A stretch of 22,619 nucleotides of DNA from CAVQBP01 sp964448105. Its GTDB lineage: Bacteria > Bacteroidota > Ignavibacteria > Ignavibacteriales > Ignavibacteriaceae. Position 1 is the first letter of the stretch; each line of letters starts with the position of its first letter. Both the position numbers and the translations under genes were made by a program. The notes under the pieces were generated by a model. The model had not been told where the DNA came from. It was given only the letters and a program-made list of their open reading frames with translations, and searched no databases. This document shows positions 1 to 7,909 of the stretch, one piece after another. Location: the NCBI GenBank assembly GCA_964448105.1, contig CAYUVK010000085.1:1-22619 (forward strand), read 5' to 3'.

Positions 1-561
1 TTCTCTCATATTATCACCGAAACGGACGATCTTTCCTCCTTGAGCATCACGCCAGGCACTAGCTGCTCTCATCCATATTGCTAAATTATCCTGAACTTTT
101 TCATCTTTCCAATGACCGACTATAACTTTCCTGTTCTTTTTCATCCTTGTGCAAATAAAACCAAATTCTCTTCCTCCATGAGCCGATTGATTTAAATTCA
201 TAAAATCCATATCAATTTCATTCCATGGAATATCTCTGTTATATTGAGTATGAAGATGTACAAAAGGTTTATTTAAAATTTTCAAGCCAGCAATCCACAT
301 TTTTGCCGGAGAAAATGTGTGCATCCATGTTATTAAACCGATACAGTTTTCGGAATCATTTGCTTCGAGACATAATTTATAAATTGAATCGGGAGTAATT
401 AACACTGGCTTAAAAATGATTTTTACAGGTATTTTGGAAGAATTATTAAATTCTTTGACGATAATCTTTGAATGATCAGCGACTTGTTTTAAAGTTTCGT
501 CACCATAAAGATGCTGGCTTCCTGTAATAAACCATACTTCATATTTTTTTAAATCTATCAT
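1..561 (-). CDS. araA: L-arabinose isomerase, N-terminal part (cut by window edge)
   Basis: AraA isomerises L-arabinose to L-ribulose in the cytoplasm, the first step of arabinose catabolism. The ATG is at 561 and 187 codons are open to the window edge without a stop. The visible part aligns by eye along its whole length with the N-terminus of E. coli AraA: YEVWFITGSQHLYG near residue 7, WMHTFSPAKMW near 80, IDMDFMNLNQSAHGGREFGF near 117 and RFGDNMRE at the edge. Family members are about 500 residues, so roughly the last 310, with the metal-binding Glu and His residues, lie outside. It is the last visible gene of the arabinose run, 72 bp after araD. A GGGA lies about 7 nt before the start. 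Identity is very secure; whether the rest of the gene is intact cannot be seen. Confidence 0.97.
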   Translation of the reverse strand, partial: MIDLKKYEVWFITGSQHLYGDETLKQVADHSKIIVKEFNNSSKIPVKIIFKPVLITPDSIYKLCLEANDSENCIGLITWMHTFSPAKMWIAGLKILNKPFVHLHTQYNRDIPWNEIDMDFMNLNQSAHGGREFGFICTRMKKNRKVIVGHWKDEKVQDNLAIWMRAASAWRDAQGGKIVRFGDNMRE

Positions 562-633
562 TATTTTTCCCAAGATAAAGTTTCAAAAGAAGGATGTTAA
601 TTTTTATAAGTGTAACTATAATATAACTTTAGT

Positions 634-1332
634 TTATATATCCGGTTGTTGTCCGTAATATGCATTCTCACCATGTTTTCTTGAGTGATGTTTTTTTAAT
701 ATATAATCAGGCAAATTTTTTAAATCAGGTTTTAATGAAAGAGAATACAAAGCCATTTTCGCAACTCTTTCCAGCACTAAATTATTTTTAACAGAATCTT
801 CAGGATCTTTTCCCCAGGTAAAAGGGGCATGACCTGCTACTAAAACTGCAGGAATAGATTTTGGATCCAAATTTTTAAATCTTTCAACAATTATTTTCCC
901 GGTGTTCAATTCATAATTTGAATTAACCTCATCTTCAGTTAAAAACCGAGTCATAGGAATATTTCCATAAAAATTATCAGCATGCGTCGTTCCAAAACAG
1001 GGTATTTCCATTAATGCTTGTGCAAAAATTGTTGCATATTCGCTATGGCTATGAGTAATTCCACCGATGCCAGAAAAAGCCTTATATATTTCAATATGTG
1101 TTGATGTATCGGATGAAGGTTTCAAACTCCCATCAACCACCTTGCCTTTCATATTAACCACTACCATATCATGAACCGTCAATTTTTCATATTCAACACC
1201 GCTGGGCTTTATAACTATTAGTCTTTGCTTACGATCTATACCGCTTACATTGCCCCATGTTAAAGTCACAAGACTATACTTTACCAGGGACAGATTTGCA
1301 TTTAATACTTTTTCCTTTAATTCCTCTAGCAT
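634..1332 (-). CDS. araD: L-ribulose-5-phosphate 4-epimerase
   Basis: Converts L-ribulose 5-phosphate to D-xylulose 5-phosphate, the last step before the pentose phosphate pathway; a cytoplasmic class II aldolase-fold zinc enzyme. The 232 residues match the usual length (E. coli 231). Visible landmarks are GNVSG (27-31), the phosphate-site SSDTSTH (73-79, with the catalytic-type Asp75), zinc ligands His94 and His96 in THSHSEYATIFAQA, His168 in AGHAPFTWG, and the C-terminal NAYYGQ whose second Tyr (226) corresponds to catalytic Tyr229 of E. coli. The ATG sits inside the last codons of araB: the genes overlap by 7 nt (ATGCTAG), which indicates translational coupling. UlaF and SgbE are paralogues with the same fold, but the araB/araA neighbours settle the call. 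Confidence 0.96.
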   Translation of the reverse strand: MLEELKEKVLNANLSLVKYSLVTLTWGNVSGIDRKQRLIVIKPSGVEYEKLTVHDMVVVNMKGKVVDGSLKPSSDTSTHIEIYKAFSGIGGITHSHSEYATIFAQALMEIPCFGTTHADNFYGNIPMTRFLTEDEVNSNYELNTGKIIVERFKNLDPKSIPAVLVAGHAPFTWGKDPEDSVKNNLVLERVAKMALYSLSLKPDLKNLPDYILKKHHSRKHGENAYYGQQPDI

Positions 1333-3032
1333 TTGCTTTCCTTATTTGCATGATCCCTGATATCCAATAAATCTTTCATTACATTATACATATTACCTGA
1401 CCACAATTTTGTACCAAAACCATCATGTAGCTGGCGATAAAGAGAATATATTTTTTTATATGTCTTGTGATTTTCTTCTATAGGATTAAAAACATTATTT
1501 ATGCCTGTCATAACTTTTTGAGCATGACCTATATCATTAAATCCGCTTACTTCTTCACCGGCAGAAACTGCTCCAAAAATTGCTGCTCCAAGTGCAGGTG
1601 TTTGCTCACTCTTGGATATTTTCATAGGGCGGTTTGTTACATCAGCATAAATTTGCATTAACAAAGGACTTTTTACAGCTAACCCTCCGCAATTTATTAT
1701 TTCATTTATTTGTACACCGTACTCTTCAATTCGATCAATTATTGCAAGGGCACCAAATGCTGTTGCTTCAATTAAAGCCCGATAAATTTCATGAGGCTGT
1801 GTATGCAATGTTTGCCCTAAAAGCACTCCTGTTAACCTGACATCAACAAGGATTGTACGATTACCATTATTCCAGTCCAATGCGAGCAAGCCGCTTTCGC
1901 CGGGTTTTAATTTTATAGCCGCTTTTTCCAAATTAAAAAATTTTTCATCCTGAGTTTTTCCATATTTTTCCGGAACCAAATTATTCACAAACCAAAGAAA
2001 AATATCTCCAACAGCTGATTGCCCGGCTTCAATACCATAAAAACCTCCCATTACAGAACCATCTACGATTCCACAAACACCTGGAATATCGGCAAGTTTT
2101 TCATTATTAGGTTTAACTAAAATATCACAAGTACTTGTTCCTAAAATTTTTACTAGAGTACCTGTTTTAATACCAGCACCAACAGCACCCATATGTGCAT
2201 CAAATGCACCAACAGCAACACTTACTTTTGTAGAAAGTCCAAGTTTATCCGACCATTCAGGAGAAAGGAAGCCTGCTCTCTCGTTAGAAGGAAAAGCCTT
2301 TGTAGTTAATTTTTTCCGAAATTCTCCAAGTGAAGGGGATAAAGTTCCAAGGAATTCTTCATCAGGTAATCCTCCCCATTTATCATTATACATTGCTTTA
2401 TGACCAGCTGCACAAATACTTCTTTTAATATTATCCGGTTTTGTGTTACTTATTAAAACTGCAGGAATCCAATCACATATTTCTACAAAACTATATGTAG
2501 AATTAAAAACATCGGGATTTTCTAATTGACAATGAAGCAGTTTACTCCAGAACCATTCAGAAGAATAAACACCACCAATTTTTGCCAGATATTCCGGGCG
2601 TAACAGTGCAGCAGTATCAGTGATCTTTTTTGCTTCGGCATGACTTGTATGATCTTTCCATAACCAAACCATTGCTGCCGGTTGAGTTTTAAATTTTTCC
2701 TGGAAACAAAGCGGTATTCCATCAGAATCGACAGGCATAGGACTACTTCCGGTTGTATCTACTCCAATTCCAATAACATCATCAGGTGAAAATTTTGAAT
2801 TTTCTTTTTTAGCTTTCTTTAAAGCTTCAGTTATAGTTACTTCAATACCTATTAAATAATCAGCAGGATTTTGTCTTGCTAAATTATGATCCTTAACATC
2901 CGTAATAACTCCGGAGTTGCCTGAAGGATAATCAAAAACATGGCTCGCTAATTCTTGCCCATTACTTATATCAACTATTAAGGCTCTGCATGAATTAGTT
3001 CCAAAATCCAATCCAATAGAATATTTTCCCAT
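1326..3032 (-). CDS. araB: Ribulokinase (FGGY family)
   Basis: Phosphorylates L-ribulose with ATP to L-ribulose 5-phosphate. This is a full-length FGGY carbohydrate kinase of 568 residues (E. coli AraB about 566). The N-terminal ATPase phosphate loop GLDFGTNSCRALIVD is at 7-21 and VDTTGSSPMP at 91-100. The likely catalytic base is Asp278 in GAFDAHMGAVGAG, the second nucleotide-binding element KILGTSTCDI is at 295-304, and the C-terminal FGGY signature region (CGGLAVKSPLLMQIYADV) is near 448-465, followed by the adenosine-binding EQTPALGAAIFGA. It follows the symporter by 50 bp and overlaps araD by 7 nt, so it belongs to the same transcript. The Shine-Dalgarno is weak (AGAAGTG before ATG 3032). 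Nothing looks broken. Confidence 0.96.
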   Translation of the reverse strand: MGKYSIGLDFGTNSCRALIVDISNGQELASHVFDYPSGNSGVITDVKDHNLARQNPADYLIGIEVTITEALKKAKKENSKFSPDDVIGIGVDTTGSSPMPVDSDGIPLCFQEKFKTQPAAMVWLWKDHTSHAEAKKITDTAALLRPEYLAKIGGVYSSEWFWSKLLHCQLENPDVFNSTYSFVEICDWIPAVLISNTKPDNIKRSICAAGHKAMYNDKWGGLPDEEFLGTLSPSLGEFRKKLTTKAFPSNERAGFLSPEWSDKLGLSTKVSVAVGAFDAHMGAVGAGIKTGTLVKILGTSTCDILVKPNNEKLADIPGVCGIVDGSVMGGFYGIEAGQSAVGDIFLWFVNNLVPEKYGKTQDEKFFNLEKAAIKLKPGESGLLALDWNNGNRTILVDVRLTGVLLGQTLHTQPHEIYRALIEATAFGALAIIDRIEEYGVQINEIINCGGLAVKSPLLMQIYADVTNRPMKISKSEQTPALGAAIFGAVSAGEEVSGFNDIGHAQKVMTGINNVFNPIEENHKTYKKIYSLYRQLHDGFGTKLWSGNMYNVMKDLLDIRDHANKESKC

Positions 3033-3082
3033 TTACGTCACTTCTACCATATTCTAAATCCAATGTTCTTACGATTGATTTA

Positions 3083-4831
3083 TCAGGAGAAATAAAGATA
3101 TATTGCAAGAATACACAATACAAGAAGTACAGAAGCAATTACATCACCTCTGGACCAGCTGCTCCTATTTTCTTTTTTCATTTCCATACTGGTAGTAGAA
3201 TAAGTTAATCCATCTAATTTCTGATAGCTTGGTTCATTAGTCATGTAGCTTACAACAATCATCACAACAATACTAACGATAAAGATTAATAGGCTGTAAT
3301 ATTGGAAAAATATATTATTAATTATCCATAAGAATGATCCCTGGGTGTAAGTTGTATCTAGTAATTTTACGGGTGTATCAACGGCAAGTCTAAACAGCCC
3401 CATTAAAAAACCGACAATTAAAGCGGCCATACATCCCTTTGCATTCAATCTTTTCCAAAAGACACCAAGGAAAAAAACAACGAAAATTGGTGGTGCGAGA
3501 TAAGCCTGGACACCTTGCAGGTAATCATAAAGTCCTCTTCCACCTTGAATAACAGGTATCCACAATAATCCAATAATAACCATAACAGTTGTAGCTACAC
3601 GTCCCATCCAAACTAATTGTTTTTGGGAGGAATTTGGACGGAGCCTTGAGTAAAAATCCATAGTAAATAATGTTGATGATGCATTAAATACACCGGCTAA
3701 TGAACTCATTAATGCAGCTAAGAGCCCTGCCACAACAATTCCTCTTATACCAATTGGGAGTACATAAGCAACCATTAATGGAAAGGCCGCCTGGGCATTC
3801 TCTCTAATTATATGTCCGTTGGCATCGAGCAATTGATTTTGAATTGCAGGTACAACACCATTTTTTGCAATAGCGAAACATATAATGCCGGGAAGAATAA
3901 AAATAAATACAGGCAAAAGTTTAAGGAAACCTGCTGCAATTGATCCTTTTCGGGCTTCCGTAATATTTTTTGCACTTATAGCCCTTTGAACAATGTACTG
4001 ATCAGTTGTCCAATACCATAATCCAATTATCGGAGCACAGAAAAGCATTCCTAGCCATGGATAATTATCGTTAAAATACCATGCCATTTTGCCAACTTCT
4101 TTAACTGGAGCCCATGTGCTTTCAACTCCATGAGGTATCATAGGCTTCCAAAGATTTAACATTTCCGGTCCTACTGTTGACTTTAATACATCCCATCCTC
4201 CCAACGCATGTAAACCAAATATGGTAACCAGAACCGAACCTATTATTAAAACAATAGTCTGTAATGCTTCAGTATAAGCAACCGCACGCATGCCCCCTAA
4301 AACAGTATACAGTCCTGTTAAAACAACAACTAGAAATGAACCTACCCAGAAACTATTCAAACCCCACAAACTAAGATCTGGCAAGAGTACACTAAATACT
4401 ACACCTCCGGCAAAAATACCAACTGCAATTTTAGTAAGGATATATGCTACTAAAGAAATTAAAGAGAGTAAAGTTCTTGCGCTTGGAGAAAAGCGTTTTT
4501 CGAGAAATTCAGGCATTGTAAAAACTTTTGAACGCATATAAAAGGGGGCCATTATCCAGCCCAGAACAAGAAGACACCAAGCATGCAATTCGTAATGTGC
4601 CATTGCTACACCATCGGTAGCCCCTGATCCGGCTAAACCTACCAGGTGTTCGGAACCTATATTGGAAGCAAAAATAGAAGCACCAACTATAAACCAGCCT
4701 AAATGACGGCCAGCTAAAAAATAATCAGTTGAAGTTTCCTGCTTTTGTTTGATAACCCACCAGGCCAAACCTAAAATAATGGCAAAGTAACCGGCAATTA
4801 TTATCCAGTCTAAAGTTTGTAAGGTTGACAT
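3083..4831 (-). CDS. SGLT-type sodium/sugar symporter (SSS family), probably for L-arabinose
   Basis: An inner-membrane secondary transporter of the solute:sodium symporter family (582 residues), closely similar to the Vibrio galactose transporter vSGLT. About 14-15 hydrophobic helices are visible, including one extra at the C-terminus (about 563-581) after a polar loop. Landmarks: TDYFLAGR (35-42), SNIGSEHLVGLAGSG (56-70) with Glu61 aligned to sugar-contacting Glu88 of vSGLT, DQYIVQR (277-283), Lys304 aligned to vSGLT Lys294, the Na2-site serines at 376-377 in LMSSLAGVFNASSTLFTMDFY, and Gln442 aligned to Gln428. The sugar-contacting Asn260 of vSGLT is Asp277 here, which suggests a different sugar. 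L-arabinose is inferred from its place between mutarotase and araBDA. The start has a clear AAAGGA Shine-Dalgarno. Confidence 0.93.
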   Translation of the reverse strand: MSTLQTLDWIIIAGYFAIILGLAWWVIKQKQETSTDYFLAGRHLGWFIVGASIFASNIGSEHLVGLAGSGATDGVAMAHYELHAWCLLVLGWIMAPFYMRSKVFTMPEFLEKRFSPSARTLLSLISLVAYILTKIAVGIFAGGVVFSVLLPDLSLWGLNSFWVGSFLVVVLTGLYTVLGGMRAVAYTEALQTIVLIIGSVLVTIFGLHALGGWDVLKSTVGPEMLNLWKPMIPHGVESTWAPVKEVGKMAWYFNDNYPWLGMLFCAPIIGLWYWTTDQYIVQRAISAKNITEARKGSIAAGFLKLLPVFIFILPGIICFAIAKNGVVPAIQNQLLDANGHIIRENAQAAFPLMVAYVLPIGIRGIVVAGLLAALMSSLAGVFNASSTLFTMDFYSRLRPNSSQKQLVWMGRVATTVMVIIGLLWIPVIQGGRGLYDYLQGVQAYLAPPIFVVFFLGVFWKRLNAKGCMAALIVGFLMGLFRLAVDTPVKLLDTTYTQGSFLWIINNIFFQYYSLLIFIVSIVVMIVVSYMTNEPSYQKLDGLTYSTTSMEMKKENRSSWSRGDVIASVLLVLCILAIYLYFS

Positions 4832-4892
4832 AATTATTTCCTTTTATATGAACTATTAAGTTTTTGAATTAAAATTGACTTAAAAATCAAGA

Positions 4893-6020
4893 TCATTTTA
4901 CAGAAAATTCATAAATTGTAGTTTGTGTGTAAGTTTCCCCAGGCCTTAAAACTACAGAAGGAAAATTCTTCTTATTCGGCGAATCAGGGAAGTGTTGACA
5001 TTCCAAACAGAGACCGGTTCTAAATTTGTAATAAATACCATCTTTTCCCCTGTCTTTACCATCCAAAAAATTTCCCGAATAGAATTGAATACCTGGTTGG
5101 TCTGTTAATACTTTCATAAATATGCCGCTGGTGGAATCATATAAAGTTGCTGCTTCCCGTACAGAACCGTTATAATTATTTAGAACCCAATTATGATCAT
5201 ATCCTCCTGCAAATTTCAGCTGCTGAAAATTATCATTAATATGTTTGCCAATTCTTGTCGGTTTTCTGAAATCCATTGGTGTGTTAGCTACATCTTCAAG
5301 CTGGCCAGTTGGAATCAATGTTTTGTCAACAGGAGTAAATTTATCTGCATTAATCATTAATATATGATTTAAAATAGTATTATCCGGAGAACCTGTAAGA
5401 TTAAAATAGCAATGATTTGTAGGATTTAATATTGTAGGTTTATCTGTTGTGGCCTTATAATATATCTTTAATCCGTTCTTATCAGTAAGGGAATATGTTA
5501 CAGTAATAGTTAATTTGCCAGGATAACCTTCTTCACCGTCAGGACTTACATAAGTTAACTGGAGAGCCGATCCGCTTAATTCTTTTGCTTTCCATACTCT
5601 TTTGTTAAATCCAATTGTACCTCCGTGTAAATGATTTTCTCCGTTATTTATTGAGAGTTGGTATTCTTTACCATCCAGGGTAAATCTTCCTTTAGCTATT
5701 CTATTTCCGAACCGTCCGACAATCCCGCCAAAAAAAGAGCCGCCTTTTACATAACTAGAGAGACTATCGTACCCTAATATTAAATCTTCAACTTTTCTAT
5801 TTTTATCCGGAGCCTTTAGCTTAACAACTGTTGCACCATAATTAATAATTGTGGCACTCATTCCATTATTATTATTCAATATATAAGAATAAATTTTTTC
5901 TCCGTCCTGGAGAGTACCGAAAAGTTCTTTTTTTACCATATTATGATCCTGTTTGGTAAATGAAAAAAATATTAAGGCTGGCATGAGAAGTAAAAATAAA
6001 TTTAACAGTTTAGTCTTCAT
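4893..6020 (-). CDS. galM: Secreted aldose 1-epimerase (mutarotase)
   Basis: Interconverts alpha and beta anomers of free sugars. The 375-residue protein has all the GalM catalytic landmarks: NGENHLHGG with His132, NPTNHCYFNLTG with His203 (the general acid), GGYDHNWVL with Asp274, and LCLECQHFPDSPN with the catalytic base Glu340. Unlike cytoplasmic E. coli GalM it begins with a signal peptide: basic MKTK, then a hydrophobic core to about residue 21, then a polar stretch. It should therefore act in the periplasm or outside, delivering the right anomer to the symporter encoded 61 bp downstream. It is the first gene of the arabinose operon, with a good AGAGGA Shine-Dalgarno. The candidate operator at 6213-6234 is about 190 bp upstream. 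The anomer substrate is probably L-arabinose, by context only. Confidence 0.93.
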   Translation of the reverse strand: MKTKLLNLFLLLMPALIFFSFTKQDHNMVKKELFGTLQDGEKIYSYILNNNNGMSATIINYGATVVKLKAPDKNRKVEDLILGYDSLSSYVKGGSFFGGIVGRFGNRIAKGRFTLDGKEYQLSINNGENHLHGGTIGFNKRVWKAKELSGSALQLTYVSPDGEEGYPGKLTITVTYSLTDKNGLKIYYKATTDKPTILNPTNHCYFNLTGSPDNTILNHILMINADKFTPVDKTLIPTGQLEDVANTPMDFRKPTRIGKHINDNFQQLKFAGGYDHNWVLNNYNGSVREAATLYDSTSGIFMKVLTDQPGIQFYSGNFLDGKDRGKDGIYYKFRTGLCLECQHFPDSPNKKNFPSVVLRPGETYTQTTIYEFSVK

Positions 6021-6317
6021 TCTCTATCCTCTATTAAACATTGAAAGATAAACATTTTTTTAGTAAATATATAAAAATAGACTATATTTTCATATCCTTT
6101 ATAATAATTTCTTGTGTATCAAGACTGATTTTAAATGTTCATTTATTAATTATTTATTATATAAAAAGTAAGAGAATAAAAGCAGTTAAAAAACACCATA
6201 TTACGCTGAAACTTAACCATTTTGCGCATGTTAATAAAATTTCAGCGGGTTTATAAAAAGGATGAAAAAAGTAAAGAGTCTTAATTTAAATTTATGATAA
6301 AATATTTTTACAAATAT
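6021..6317. promoter_or_regulatory. Presumed promoter region of the arabinose operon
   Basis: This 297-bp, very AT-rich gap between the regulator's stop and the mutarotase start must hold any dedicated promoter for the operon. It contains the candidate operator described at 6204-6247. I cannot point to a convincing -35/-10 pair, nor to a Bacteroidetes-type -7 TAnnTTTG box. An open reading frame on the plus strand here (6041-6256) has no Shine-Dalgarno and a low-complexity translation and is not taken as a gene. Confidence 0.55.
6204..6247. promoter_or_regulatory. Candidate operator of the arabinose operon, inside an inverted repeat
   Basis: The 13-mer TAACCATTTTGCG (6214-6226) recurs exactly at 7726-7738 upstream of the regulator gene. 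Here it sits inside nested inverted repeats: TTAAC (6213-6217) with GTTAA (6230-6234), and outside them CGCTGAAA (6204-6211) with TTTCAGCG (6240-6247). This fits a binding site for the adjacent XylR-type regulator, about 190 bp before the mutarotase start. The outer repeat could instead form a weak hairpin terminating the regulator transcript, but no T-run follows directly. Confidence 0.5.
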
Positions 6318-7463
6318 TTAATTAGGAGTTTTTATTTTTCTAAATTCCCGTAAACATTTCCCTTTTTCTCTTTGAAAATACCTAGATATATGCTCGGCAC
6401 TGCTAAAGCCAAGGCTATATGCAATTTCAGAAATGGATAAATCAGTTTCAACTAAAAGTTTACTTATATGTTCAACTCTTATTCTTCTGATCTCTGAATT
6501 TATTGAGCGATTTAATTTGTTCCTAAAACGTTGCTCCAAACTTCTGCGTGATAAAATAGTGGATTCAACAACATCTTCTACACGGATATTTTTTCTGAAA
6601 TTTTGCCGGATATAACTAATTGCTTTGGTTAATTCTTTATCTTCGGTTGCTATAATATCGGTCGAATGCCTGATCCTTACGTAAGTTGGTTTTACTGTAA
6701 TATTTCTATTTGTTGATTTTCTGTTATTCATCATTAAATCCAATAGCCTGGCAGCTTCGTATCCTGCTTTTTCAACATTTAAAGCAACACTGGATAACGG
6801 CGGATCGCATAAATCACAAATTAAATCATCATTATCAACCCCAATAACCGCAACATCTTCCGGTATACGAAGCTGTGCAATTTTACATGCTTCAATAACA
6901 TGCTGACCTCTATCATCATTACATGCCATAATACCTATCGGTTTTGGAAGGCTTTCTAACCAATCTGCCATCAATATTTGCTCACTTTCCCATTTTCGTC
7001 TTGAAAGGTTTTTAGGACGAATGAATATTGAAACATTAAAATTTTTGTCTTTTAGATATTTTTCAAAATATTTTTGTCTTTCCGATGACCAGGGAAAATC
7101 ATCAAAACCGCAATATGCAAAATTTTTGAAACCGATATTTAATAAATGATCTGCGGCCATTTTACCAATACTTTCACCGTCAGTTTTTACTACAGGAAAT
7201 TCGGGATAAATTTCATTGTTATGAGGTACTAAGATAGTAGGTATATTTAGTTCAAGAAGTTGTTTGGATGTTTTTGCATTTCGCATTATTATTCCGTCTG
7301 CATGCCAGTCTTTTAACTTAGGATAATTGGATTGCAATCCACTTGGTTCTCTATAAAATGCCCATGGACCGTGAAGACGTGCGTATTTAGTGATGCCTAA
7401 AAGTAATCTGCGCCCAAAAGCACGGGATGTCTCTACAACTAAAATAACTTTGGGAATATGCAT
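6318..7463 (-). CDS. XylR-type transcriptional regulator (LacI-like sensor plus AraC DNA-binding domain)
   Basis: A one-component sugar sensor and probable local activator of the arabinose operon. The 381 residues match the architecture and length of E. coli XylR (392). Residues about 4-270 are a periplasmic-binding-protein-like sugar domain; VILVVETSRAFGRRLLLGITKYAR at the N-terminus, MACNDDRGQHVIEAC near 179-193 and VAVIGVDNDDLICDL near 204-218 are typical. Residues about 275-375 are an AraC domain with two helix-turn-helices (VEDVVESTILSRRSLEQRF, and LSISEIAYSLGFSSAEHISRYF near 342-363). The ligand is probably L-arabinose rather than xylose because the operon downstream on the same strand is araBDA, hence no gene symbol. 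No Shine-Dalgarno precedes ATG 7463. A palindrome lies 23-36 bp upstream, suggesting autoregulation. Confidence 0.9.
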   Translation of the reverse strand: MHIPKVILVVETSRAFGRRLLLGITKYARLHGPWAFYREPSGLQSNYPKLKDWHADGIIMRNAKTSKQLLELNIPTILVPHNNEIYPEFPVVKTDGESIGKMAADHLLNIGFKNFAYCGFDDFPWSSERQKYFEKYLKDKNFNVSIFIRPKNLSRRKWESEQILMADWLESLPKPIGIMACNDDRGQHVIEACKIAQLRIPEDVAVIGVDNDDLICDLCDPPLSSVALNVEKAGYEAARLLDLMMNNRKSTNRNITVKPTYVRIRHSTDIIATEDKELTKAISYIRQNFRKNIRVEDVVESTILSRRSLEQRFRNKLNRSINSEIRRIRVEHISKLLVETDLSISEIAYSLGFSSAEHISRYFQREKGKCLREFRKIKTPN

Positions 7464-7478
7464 TTTAAAAATTAATTA

Positions 7479-7508
7479 TATCAAAAAAGCTTAAGCTTTA
7501 TCAAAAAA
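7479..7508. promoter_or_regulatory. Candidate autoregulatory operator: palindrome with 20-bp-spaced direct repeats
   Basis: The word TATCAAAAAA occurs at 7479-7488 and again at 7499-7508, exactly 20 bp apart. The space between is part of the perfect 14-bp palindrome AAAGCTTAAGCTTT (7486-7499). It lies immediately upstream of the regulator's start codon, where a bound regulator would block transcription or translation initiation. AraC-family proteins commonly bind direct repeats spaced by about two helical turns. The site is seen in the sequence; the role is inferred. Confidence 0.4.
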
Positions 7509-7724
7509 TTTTACTAAAAATATTTTACGTAATATTTCTCTTTTTATTTAAGTATTATATTCTTTAACAATTAGAAATGAATAGATACTTAATACTCCCG
7601 CTTTGAACTAACTATTTTATCTATCCTTATTTATTTTTAATGCGATAACGAAATTTTTTTATCTAAATAGAAAATAGTAATAAAAGATGAAAAAAAAAAT
7701 AATAAACCATTCCCCGATTAAAAA

Positions 7725-7742
7725 ATAACCATTTTGCGTTAT
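7725..7742. promoter_or_regulatory. Candidate operator, second copy of the shared 13-mer
   Basis: TAACCATTTTGCG at 7726-7738 is identical to 6214-6226. It is flanked so as to form the short inverted repeat ATAAC (7725-7729) and GTTAT (7738-7742). It lies about 260 bp upstream of the regulator's ATG. The recurrence of the same word in the two gaps bordering the regulator gene is the evidence; direct binding is not shown. Confidence 0.45.
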
Positions 7743-7852
7743 CTTCAGATTAGTTTTCCATAGTGCTTTATAAATAACCACCCTATAGACTAAATTTCAA
7801 GAAATATTAATCGAAAAATTGAGGTAGGTAGGAAGCGATTTTTTTGAAATGA

Positions 7853-7900
7853 TAAAGTGTAAGATTCGTCCTTAATTTTAAAGGTGAATCTTACACTTTA
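7853..7900 (-). terminator. 15-bp perfect hairpin after the GH9 gene
   Basis: Perfect inverted repeat TAAAGTGTAAGATTC (7853-7867) with GAATCTTACACTTTA (7886-7900), extended inside by CCTT (7870-7873) with AAGG (7881-7884). It begins 9 bp beyond the stop codon of the GH9 gene, so it probably terminates or protects that transcript. No clean U-run follows on the minus strand (the next bases are ATCATTTC), so it is not a textbook intrinsic terminator. Confidence 0.65.
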
Positions 7901-7909
7901 ATTACTGAC

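Larger units (their letters stand above)
7464..7909. promoter_or_regulatory. 446-bp regulatory gap between regulator and GH9 gene
   Basis: This non-coding stretch is very AT-rich. From the regulator side it holds a palindrome with overlapping direct repeats (7479-7508), then about 200 bp of A/T runs without recognisable signals, then the shared 13-mer (7726-7738), a partial copy of its ATAACCA half 49 bp further on (7774-7780), and finally the hairpin that follows the GH9 gene (7853-7900). I see no gene in it. Confidence 0.6.

Noticed and set aside
6041..6256. 71-codon plus-strand frame in the operon promoter gap
   Set aside because: No Shine-Dalgarno, low-complexity translation, and it covers the candidate operator; more likely chance in AT-rich DNA.
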